Source: JBBDIP01 sp050260675 (GTDB lineage Bacteria > Bacillota > Sulfobacillia > Fermentithermobacillales > Fermentithermobacillaceae). Taken from it: a stretch of 64,000 nt of DNA. This document shows positions 9,979 to 17,274 of the stretch, one piece after another. The notes below the pieces were generated by a model. The model made no database searches, was not told the DNA's origin, and worked only from the letters and a program-made list of their open reading frames with translations. The stretch is from contig JBLNCN010000011.1 of the NCBI GenBank assembly GCA_050260675.1, positions 186,001-250,000 on the forward strand. The letters are read 5' to 3'. A program made the position numbers and the translations under genes. How positions within the stretch are numbered: the stretch's first letter is position 1; every line of letters begins with the position of its first letter.

Positions 9979-12900
9979 CTATGAGATCACTACGGGACCG
10001 TCCTTGATCCTGCGAAGCAGGTACTCCTCAGTCTCCGCCAGCCACTGTCTGACATCCTGTTCTGTCTTTAGCGTGCTCGCCTTCAGCTTGACCCGCTGTG
10101 CCTTCGGCTCCAAAAGCTTCGCTGCTGCCTCGTGCGCTCTGGAGAATCGCTGAGGCAATGCATCAATCCTTGTTTTCCAGGCTACTAGATTCGTAGTGTG
10201 CAAGGAACCCAGGATGCTGTCGGGTGAACTTACGTCTGGCGAAGGTAGGTCAGTGATGCCCTCGTGGGTCAAGATCTGTCGTTGCTGCTCTTCCGGTATT
10301 GATTGCCACTCTGCGGTAGACATCAAGGCGTCAATGCCCTCGGAGTAGATTCGTTGATACGTGCTGTGCGCTGCTACAAGCGCCGCGCGCAGTATGTCGG
10401 CCAAAGCAAGGAGAAGTCCGGGTATAGGATCAGGTTCATGCAACAGACGACGTTCTTGCCTGATTGCTTGAGCCTGAGCTGCGATCTCGCTTGTCTCCGG
10501 CAAGTCTTTCGCGAACTCCAAAAGTGAAGAGAGTACACCCCACCTAGGCAGCCGTTCACCGGCCAGTCTCGCACTGCAGATCCACTCTCTTGCGCTGCGT
10601 CTCAGCTCGTCAGCGTGTTCAAGAATCGCCCGGAGCTGATCGTTACCGCTACAACCCTTTATCTCGTGCAGCAGAACAGTATGCGGTTTGGCAGGCAACG
10701 GTGGCTCTCCGCCAGCTCCATCAGCAAGCTCGGCAAGATGAGCTAGGAACACGGATGCCTTCGCCAGCTCCTCATTCGGCTGGCAGACCACGTTGAACTC
10801 TTTGAGGAGCGCACGCAAATCGATACGCTGCCTAGCATCGAGTGGTTGCATTGTGACCCTGAAATCCGATATCGAAATGCTCGCCTGGTCCAATTTGCCA
10901 ATCAAGACGTCTGCACCCTTCTGTATGGCTTGCAGATGTCCTGTAGTATGCAGAAGGATCAAGGCAGCGTCGATCGCGTCGCGCGGCCACCCGTAGGGGC
11001 ATGCCTCGAAGGTTGCTCTGATCTCTTTCCCGCTCTTGCCAGCGCCGATGTTTCCCAATATTGAGGAGCAAACAGGATGCTTCTCAGGTGGTTCGTTCCA
11101 TTCGATGGCTGCGAGGGCACCTACATCACCATTCCGAGCACGAGCGATTACGCTGGGCCAACGTTTGTCATCAGCATGTCCAAACTCAGGGAACAGCCGG
11201 GTAAGAGACGCCTTTGCGGCTTCTGATACCTTGAGTGAAAAGTCCACTTCGTATCGCTCTGATCCACCACCCTGAAAAACCTTGGCCCGCTCGATGATCT
11301 CCCGCGCAATCCTGTCTCGCACTGCCTGGGCAGTGCTCAGACGCGTCAACATTGCCTCCCGAGCCTCTTGTCCCTCCCTGCCGGTCGGCACGCCTCTGGC
11401 ATTTAGCGTAGCCCGGGCAGCTTCGGCTTCGACCATCTTGGACTGGAGCTCCTCTGCACTTGACTTCGGTATGAAGACGAACAACATGGGGGAATCCGTC
11501 CCGGCAGAGCGCGCATCCCCAACTACGTTGGATTCGCTTTCACCCCAACCGTCACGGATCCACAACGGAACACTCGCGCTATCAGTGACCGGACCGTTGG
11601 GACCGAAGTGAACCTGCAGCTTACGCGGCACGTTGTCCTTACCCTGAGTGAGTTTGATCCCTTTCAGCAAGTCGTTGCAGGCAGCCATGAGCAGTTCAGC
11701 ACGTTTGGCAGAGATCGTAGCAGCATCGTTCATCAGTTTGGTACGTCTCGTGCGGAATTCGCGGTCCCACTCAGCGCTTTCACGCGTCTGCAGACTGTAC
11801 TCATCATCGATCTTGATCAGAGTCCCTTGCTCAACGAGCTTATCGAGCACGCCTGGGATCTCCAGTCTAAGGCGAGCTCCGTCTGTAGCAAGGTCTGAAA
11901 CCAACAGGTCGGCAAGAATGTCGGGTGTCGCCCTAACGCCGATATCTGCGCCAGCCTCACGTGGGAGTCTGCGGATCAAGAACACGAGACCGCAGATTCG
12001 AGCTGCCAACTGATCATCAGGCGTCCCGTCTGCAAGTTTGCGGATGGTTTCGTCCAGTTCTCTGAGCAATACTCCCGTGCGCAGCAGGTCAGGGTGAAGC
12101 TGGTTGAAGATGAAGTCTCCTGGAACAACCGAGCCCAGAGGGAGGTCTGCTGTTCGTCTCACCGCTTCCTGTACAATGCGCAATTGAGTTCGGAGCTGGC
12201 TCGCTGTTCCGGGAACATCAGCGGCTCGCAGAACGCTTTCCCAGAAACGACGACGTATAGGAAGCAACGGATAATCATCGACCAGTACCGAGCGATCTTC
12301 AGCACGGGCGGCGATTTTCGTACTTGACAACTGTCGGCTTATCTCCCCAGAATGCGCATCTAGCACTGTCTCGAGCGCTCCACGCTTGTCGACCTTCTTG
12401 GCTAGTACGACCCTCCGGGTAACCGTCTCCACATCTGCGTCCGAGAGCTCAACTTGAACGGTGAATCGGCCAGATAGACGCTGAAGGAGCGCCATATCGG
12501 CAGCAAGAGCTGTTTGACCAGCTCCTATGAGCAAGACACGTCCATCGAGCTGCTTGCATATAGCCTCTGCGACGTCTTGGACCGCCTTGGAGCGGTCTTG
12601 GTCATTGCCGATGAAAAGCTGTACTTCATCAAGTGCAAGCACCGTGCACGGCATCTCGCCATCGACGGCTAATACTCGCCGCATGGTCTTGACAAAGTCG
12701 TCTATTGTGATGTCGTGTACCGTGGGAAACTGAGATTCCAGTTGTCCGAGGACCTGGTTTACATCCGGTGCCAGTGTAGGCATGGCAGCAAGGGTCGCTT
12801 CAGCCAAGATTGGGCTCGAGTAGAGATAGCCCACCTCCTCCGAGAAAACTCTCCCTCTTGCCTCCACATAGGCCTTGACCTCCTCAAGGCAACCGTTCTG

Positions 12901-13425
12901 CGCGAGCCACAAGCAGAACTTGGCTTGTGGCAGTGCTGTCGGTAGTGCCTTTGACCGAAACACCAAAGCCAGAATGGCCAGACACAGGCTACCTGCTTGG
13001 CCCGACGGTAGGACTCCCGACACACCATGTAGCCCACCGCGACGCTTGCCCTGGGTGTCAAGCTCTCGTAGGAGATCGAGCACACTATTGGGTAGGTTCG
13101 CGAGTCCGCGCGCTGTTGCGCCATCGGCAAACCGAGTGTTCACCCAAAGGTGGCGGAGCATCTTGAGCAGGTGGGATTTGCCACTTCCAAAGAAGCCGCT
13201 CACCCAAACAGCCGGTTGACTCTCGCTGTCGAGGCTGCTCAGGTATGACTCTAAGATACGAACAAGGCCCCGTTCGTACTGACCCTCACACACGAAGTGC
13301 TCTAGCTCGTACCTCAAGGTGGCAATCTCTTTAGGACTTAGCCCCTCAACTACGCTCGCCACACCGTCGTTAGGGATCCTGGATGTGACAGGATCACGGA
13401 CGAACACGTCTCTGTTGATGATCAC
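9979..13425 (-). CDS. brxC: BREX P-loop ATPase BrxC
   Basis: About 1148 residues. I place the start at GTG 13425, whose GTGA overlaps the brxB stop; an in-frame ATG at 13476 would overlap brxB by 55 bases and is less likely. Walker A is GFFGSGKSH (77-85 from this start), the BrxC/PglY form. LALDEVQLFIG further on is the Walker B region. BrxC is a large ATPase of the BREX complex, required for defence. Thirteen bases separate its stop from pglX. Confidence 0.93.
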   Translation of the reverse strand: MIINRDVFVRDPVTSRIPNDGVASVVEGLSPKEIATLRYELEHFVCEGQYERGLVRILESYLSSLDSESQPAVWVSGFFGSGKSHLLKMLRHLWVNTRFADGATARGLANLPNSVLDLLRELDTQGKRRGGLHGVSGVLPSGQAGSLCLAILALVFRSKALPTALPQAKFCLWLAQNGCLEEVKAYVEARGRVFSEEVGYLYSSPILAEATLAAMPTLAPDVNQVLGQLESQFPTVHDITIDDFVKTMRRVLAVDGEMPCTVLALDEVQLFIGNDQDRSKAVQDVAEAICKQLDGRVLLIGAGQTALAADMALLQRLSGRFTVQVELSDADVETVTRRVVLAKKVDKRGALETVLDAHSGEISRQLSSTKIAARAEDRSVLVDDYPLLPIRRRFWESVLRAADVPGTASQLRTQLRIVQEAVRRTADLPLGSVVPGDFIFNQLHPDLLRTGVLLRELDETIRKLADGTPDDQLAARICGLVFLIRRLPREAGADIGVRATPDILADLLVSDLATDGARLRLEIPGVLDKLVEQGTLIKIDDEYSLQTRESAEWDREFRTRRTKLMNDAATISAKRAELLMAACNDLLKGIKLTQGKDNVPRKLQVHFGPNGPVTDSASVPLWIRDGWGESESNVVGDARSAGTDSPMLFVFIPKSSAEELQSKMVEAEAARATLNARGVPTGREGQEAREAMLTRLSTAQAVRDRIAREIIERAKVFQGGGSERYEVDFSLKVSEAAKASLTRLFPEFGHADDKRWPSVIARARNGDVGALAAIEWNEPPEKHPVCSSILGNIGAGKSGKEIRATFEACPYGWPRDAIDAALILLHTTGHLQAIQKGADVLIGKLDQASISISDFRVTMQPLDARQRIDLRALLKEFNVVCQPNEELAKASVFLAHLAELADGAGGEPPLPAKPHTVLLHEIKGCSGNDQLRAILEHADELRRSAREWICSARLAGERLPRWGVLSSLLEFAKDLPETSEIAAQAQAIRQERRLLHEPDPIPGLLLALADILRAALVAAHSTYQRIYSEGIDALMSTAEWQSIPEEQQRQILTHEGITDLPSPDVSSPDSILGSLHTTNLVAWKTRIDALPQRFSRAHEAAAKLLEPKAQRVKLKASTLKTEQDVRQWLAETEEYLLRRIKDGPVVIS

Positions 13426-13994
13426 TTGTCGTCCACCCCTGCATGAAGAGTAATGGGAACTGCTAGATAGTTCCATCCATCGCGGGCGTCCAAGAGACGG
13501 TAGTTGTTATTCTCATACTCACCGGGAAAAAAGATAAGGAGCCTCCCCCGAACATCGCTCTTTACGGAAGCAATGACATCTGATAGGTGGGTAAATCCAT
13601 ATAAACATCCCGCACCAATGAGGGCAACGACAGTGTTCTCGTCCACATCGTCGCGAGTGAGAGCATTCCTTACCCGCTGAGCGACAAAGGGGACGAATCT
13701 CTCGGCGAGAAGCATGGCGAGGCGGCTGGGCCGCTCGAAGAAACTGCTGCGGTAATCGAGTCCAGACATCCACTCAGCAAACGCGTCACTTATGTCGACT
13801 TGACTCCAAGTGTGACCAACCTCTATGGTATGGAGTCTGAAGAGCGGAATCCTGGCCCGCAACTTGCGCTCATCTGACTTGGGATAGACGACAATAATCG
13901 TCTTCTGCTCTCCCGCTAAATCCCGCTGCCAAGGTGCAGCAATGTGGTTCCGATATGTCGAGGCGAGATCCTCGATTTTGCCCATTCCCCTCAC
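13422..13994 (-). CDS. brxB: BREX protein BrxB (DUF1788)
   Basis: 190 residues, a usual BrxB length. The sequence has the DUF1788 pattern: an early IIVVYPKSDERKLRAR strand-turn-helix, EVGHTW, and LLIFFPGEYENNNYRLLDA near the end. It sits between brxA and brxC and overlaps brxC by four bases. BrxB is required for type 1 BREX and forms part of the assembly; no enzymatic activity is known. MGKIEDL, three codons in, is an alternative start. Confidence 0.92.
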   Translation of the reverse strand: MRGMGKIEDLASTYRNHIAAPWQRDLAGEQKTIIVVYPKSDERKLRARIPLFRLHTIEVGHTWSQVDISDAFAEWMSGLDYRSSFFERPSRLAMLLAERFVPFVAQRVRNALTRDDVDENTVVALIGAGCLYGFTHLSDVIASVKSDVRGRLLIFFPGEYENNNYRLLDARDGWNYLAVPITLHAGVDDK

Positions 13995-14002
13995 TCCTTG
14001 CT

Positions 14003-14797
14003 TTAGGTCAATAGCGGCGCAAGGCTCACCTGCACGACGCCGCCACCATAGGTGACGTCCAGGAAACCGAGACGCCGTGCATCTACGGCAAGGTCGAGCA
14101 TCTCACTAGATGTACAATCCAAAACCCTAGCCCAAAACGTCTCGAATAACGCCTGTCCTCTGAAGCCGCACAGGAATCCCAGCAGAAGTGCATATGCGGT
14201 GCTCACGGGTGTTGGAGATACGACCTGGCGCAACTTGTGACTATAACCACGCAGATGTCCAGATTGTGTCCAACTAGAAGCGGCGTTTCTCAAGACTTTA
14301 TCAAGGGTGCTGTCGTTTAGCCTATCTCCAACTGCAACTCTGACTGCCTCCGCCATCTCGTGCCGAGCGAGTTCCTGGCCCGGACTCATCCGCAGAACCG
14401 GTTCAGCCGTAGCCCGAAGAAGAGGATCGCGTGCCAGAGCTAATAGCAGGGCGAGCAAGCCCTGATCACTCTTTGCAGCATCCCAGAGGCGACGGAAGAC
14501 CCTAAATAGGAGGATCTTCCTATCAAGCCCGTACAGTTCGCTCAGACGCTGCGCAGACAGCCTACGGGTCGCAGCAGTCTTCTTGCCCAGACAGTTGTCG
14601 TCCACAATGGCTGCAATGTACTCTCCATGTGATGCGTCGGGCTGGCATCGCGACAGCAGCGCCGCAACTTCTTGCAGCATAATGGTACGGCTGGTGTGGG
14701 TCCCTTTGGCCCCCCAGCGGAAACCCGCTTCGTGAAGCCGGTGCTCATCTACCAAAGCGGGAGCAGTTGGGAAATCTGCGGAAGGATTTGTCATCAT
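14003..14797 (-). CDS. brxA: BREX protein BrxA (DUF1819)
   Basis: 264 residues, first gene of the BREX operon and similar to the DUF1819 family: a small alpha-helical protein with winged-helix parts, reported to bind DNA. Seen here are THTSRTIMLQEV near the N-terminus and a LGFLCGFRGQALFETFW segment near residue 215. The ATG pair at 14797/14794 has only a weak ribosome site. A perfect 8-bp inverted repeat lies 23 bases upstream. No brxR gene adjoins it. Confidence 0.9.
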   Translation of the reverse strand: MMTNPSADFPTAPALVDEHRLHEAGFRWGAKGTHTSRTIMLQEVAALLSRCQPDASHGEYIAAIVDDNCLGKKTAATRRLSAQRLSELYGLDRKILLFRVFRRLWDAAKSDQGLLALLLALARDPLLRATAEPVLRMSPGQELARHEMAEAVRVAVGDRLNDSTLDKVLRNAASSWTQSGHLRGYSHKLRQVVSPTPVSTAYALLLGFLCGFRGQALFETFWARVLDCTSSEMLDLAVDARRLGFLDVTYGGGVVQVSLAPLLT

Positions 14798-14819
14798 GGC
14801 ACCAATATACCATGTCCAT

Positions 14820-14839
14820 CGCCGGCTGACTAGCCGGCG
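14820..14839. promoter_or_regulatory. Perfect inverted repeat upstream of brxA
   Basis: CGCCGGCT, four-base loop GACT, AGCCGGCG. It lies in the 51-base gap between the endonuclease III-like gene and brxA. A TATATT hexamer lies between it and brxA on the minus strand and could be a -10 box. The repeat could be an operator for BREX, an attenuator, or the end of the upstream transcript. Confidence 0.4.
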
Positions 14840-14848
14840 AGGTCGGTA

Positions 14849-15660
14849 TCATGCCCAGGATCGTCTACTCACTCCCTGTGTGTATTCACAAAGCTCAGAC
14901 CAGCAACAGGCCTCGCAACGTGGTCGTGACGGCAGGCAGATACTCCTGCCGAGTTCCCACAAAACCAGATCGAAAATGCCAGGATAGTCGGGGTGCAGTT
15001 CTCGAGATCTGTAGATGATCAGTTCCGTTGTGGCGTTCTCAGGAACAAGCCCCATTCTGGTGAAGACACGCCTCACCTGAACATCCACCGATACATCAAT
15101 GGAGTACCGATCACTAACCGGTACGCGGAAGTCGCGCACAAGGGTGTTCGCCGCCATGGTAGCGATTTTGGGTCCTACGCCCTCGAACTCTAGGAACGAC
15201 GGACAATGGTTGCGCTAGAAGGTGTGCCTCTCCAGATCATTGATGCGTTCCCCTCGTAATGCGTCCCAATGCGGCAGATGGCTGAGTAGAGGTTGTTGGT
15301 CATCGTCTCTGGGAACCTGTGTAACGCAGGTGGACCATCCTTTATGGCTCTTACCTGAGGCCCGGTCAGCTTGGCGATATCTGCAAACTCGAAGGAGCCG
15401 ATTGCTTGCCTCAAGTGGTAGCGTATGCACCATGCTTTTTCAGCCCGTATCAGGCGATCTATGACGCATGCAATAACGAAGGCGTGCGGGTACCGTTCCA
15501 GATCGTTTTCGAGTTCATCTGCCTGCGGCACCCGCGTGAACGCCACAGGCTTAGGGGGATGGGCCATACGTTCGTGGCCATCCATCACCAGTGCCTCAGT
15601 GAGCCGGGCGAGTCTGTCCTTGCTCACGGCTGTCCACCTCTCACAATGGTCATGACGCAC
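14849..15660 (-). pseudogene. Endonuclease III-like HhH-GPD DNA glycosylase, frameshifted
   Basis: The 5' half (15660-15190) reads an HhH-GPD N-terminus with ENDLERYPHAFVIACVIDR and ends SSATIVRRS-stop. The 3' half, one frame over, reads LEFEGVGPKIATMAANTL, a helix-hairpin-helix, then YSIDVSVDVQVRRV with the catalytic Asp region, and ends in a 4Fe-4S motif C-x6-C-x2-C-x5-C (CLPSRPRCEACCWSELC). One extra base at about 15193 restores a continuous protein of about 270 residues. A GTG at 15627 with GAGAGGTGG upstream is an alternative start. Such enzymes remove damaged or modified bases. The gene lies directly upstream of brxA on the same strand. Confidence 0.75.
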
Positions 15661-15770
15661 TTCCCATGCCGGCCGACCAAGGCTCGGTGCCGTGCATCAG
15701 TAGCCCCCCGCCTGTCCATGAGCCTTCATTGCTTAGGCGCCTTGAACTCAAATGGCCGAGGCCTGCGCCA

Positions 15771-16271
15771 TCAATCGGGAAGAAAGCAGGATTCCTTCAA
15801 GACCAACTTCTCTTTGCCGGCGAGCGGCTTGGTTGGGGCGAACACAAGCTGGACCTCGCCCGAGGGAAGGGTATCATCCACCAATCCCTTCATGTCCGAC
15901 TTGGCGACTCTGCCCCAGAAGTAGGCGTATATGTCGTGTTCAAAAGCACCCAGCCCGGCTGTAGCCTTCTTGAAGTCTCCTGCTTCTACCGTTCTAGACT
16001 TCTCGTAGACGGTGACAGTCCTCTCAACAAGGTCCCACCCGACCCAGTCGGTGTATTCCTGGGTGATCTTGATAGTGGCGGCTCCATCGCAGCCAGTCAT
16101 CTCACCGTTTTCGTCTGCCAGGATGAAGTACACTATGAGCCCATCGCCTTCCTCGTACGTTACAAGCTCCTTGATATAGGATGGCGGCTTGGTGTTGTTG
16201 CTGCAGGACACAGATGCGAGCGCGAGCAGGACACACGCGACGAACAGGAACACACAGAGTCTTCGTGGCAT
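15771..16271 (-). CDS. Small putative lipoprotein
   Basis: 166 residues with a Lys/Arg-poor but hydrophobic signal (residues 5-20) ending in SVSC, a plausible lipobox with Cys23. The mature part has no family I recognise; it is acidic and strand-rich. It lies between the endonuclease III-like gene and repeat copy A, same strand as the defence genes. A surface lipoprotein inside a defence island is unusual; it may simply be a passenger. Confidence 0.65.
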   Translation of the reverse strand: MPRRLCVFLFVACVLLALASVSCSNNTKPPSYIKELVTYEEGDGLIVYFILADENGEMTGCDGAATIKITQEYTDWVGWDLVERTVTVYEKSRTVEAGDFKKATAGLGAFEHDIYAYFWGRVAKSDMKGLVDDTLPSGEVQLVFAPTKPLAGKEKLVLKESCFLPD

Positions 16272-16381
16272 TATGCAAACCTCCCGCCGAATGTTTCTAG
16301 ATGGTCACCCGTGATAGCTGGATCCACCCTGGTTGTGGCTTCTTGCCGTGGAGAGGTTCGATAGTTGCTGCGATGTAGTGG

Positions 16382-16457
16382 TTTCCTCGACAGGATGATA
16401 CTGCGTTCGCCCCGTCAGGGAATGTGGGGAACAAAAGTTTGTGGGGCCGGAGTCCTA
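16382..16457 (+). repeat. Dispersed direct repeat, copy A
   Basis: About 76 bases shared with 17171-17233 and 25440-25515 in the same orientation. The best conserved part runs from CCGTCAGG through TGTGGGGAACAAA and GTTTGT to CCGGAGTCCT. At its centre is the palindrome ACAAA-AG-TTTGT (16431-16442). It lies in the gap upstream of the lipoprotein gene and overlaps the last bases of the HIRAN gene. Confidence 0.85.
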
Positions 16458-17135
16458 CATATCGTAGTGTCCCTCCCTCGCTCCCGACACCCGCACTTCC
16501 ACGTAGAGCCGGTCCCTCGGACCAAACCCGTCACCCAACACGAGAACAACCCTAGCTTGCAGCTCGGCTCCTTTGCCGAGCCGCGTCGCCAGCTTCCTGG
16601 CAATAGTCCGCCTGATGTATCCAAGCATATGGCCTCTGTCAGTCATGACCCGTATGGCACTGGCATCGTGGGGGTTGTTTGGCTCTGGGATTAGCAACAG
16701 CCGATCGCCGGGGGATAGATCATCCAACCGCACCGGCCCGTTCATGTGATACCGGCACCCAACGACGCGAGTGACGAAGAGGTTTGCCTTCTCGAAGGAG
16801 CACGGGACCGTAGACACCCATGGTCCAAGAGCCGCTCCGATAGCCATCATCGCAATGCCGAGGTCGTCAGGCTGAGCGAACTCGCCGTACCTGTACTCTG
16901 CGACCGCGTTGACGAGACGTATTGGATGGACCTCCCGTGCGATCAGGCCAATCTCCGTCTCGCCCCACTCGCAAACCGTGCCCCATGCCTGCAAGCCCTC
17001 CACCAAAGCGCCGCAGTTGATGAGGTCCGCACCGTACGCAGCATTGAGGAGATCGAGCGGACCCCCACCAACGGCTCTATCCCCGGCATTCAGCCACTCA
17101 CTATCGAAAACCGAGTTCTGCGTTGGGGAACGCAT
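16455..17135 (-). CDS. HIRAN-domain protein
   Basis: 226 residues. Residues about 119-190 match the HIRAN pattern: LFVTRVVGCRYH, LLLIPEPNNPHDASAIRV, then GHMLGYIRR. HIRAN domains bind 3' ends or damaged single-stranded DNA and are usually fused to SNF2 helicases such as HLTF. Here the domain is free-standing, with an unrecognised N-terminal 115 residues, and is encoded next to the SNF2-type zorD. Repeat copies A and B flank it in direct orientation, so the gene looks like a discrete cassette. It may sense damaged or replicating phage DNA; that is inference. Confidence 0.8.
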   Translation of the reverse strand: MRSPTQNSVFDSEWLNAGDRAVGGGPLDLLNAAYGADLINCGALVEGLQAWGTVCEWGETEIGLIAREVHPIRLVNAVAEYRYGEFAQPDDLGIAMMAIGAALGPWVSTVPCSFEKANLFVTRVVGCRYHMNGPVRLDDLSPGDRLLLIPEPNNPHDASAIRVMTDRGHMLGYIRRTIARKLATRLGKGAELQARVVLVLGDGFGPRDRLYVEVRVSGAREGHYDM

Positions 17136-17170
17136 TGACTCTCCCCCATCCTTCCTTTGGTCTCAATACC

Positions 17171-17233
17171 ATCTTGAAGGACGCACTCCGTCAGGGGATG
17201 TGGGAAACAAAAGTTTGTGAGGCTGAAGTCCTA
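17171..17233 (+). repeat. Dispersed direct repeat, copy B
   Basis: The shortest and most diverged of the three copies: CTCCGTCAGG, then TGTGGGAAACAAAAGTTTGT, then GAAGTCCTA. The 5-2-5 palindrome ACAAA-AG-TTTGT is intact. It lies 35 bases upstream of the HIRAN start and about 40 bases past the zorD stop. Confidence 0.8.
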
Positions 17234-17274
17234 GGTAGGTGATGCGGTATCCGGTCAGAGACATCACTCTAAGT

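Noticed and set aside
2032..14797. Type 2 BREX (Pgl) system
   Set aside because: No pglW kinase; brxA, brxB, brxC and brxL in this order define type 1.
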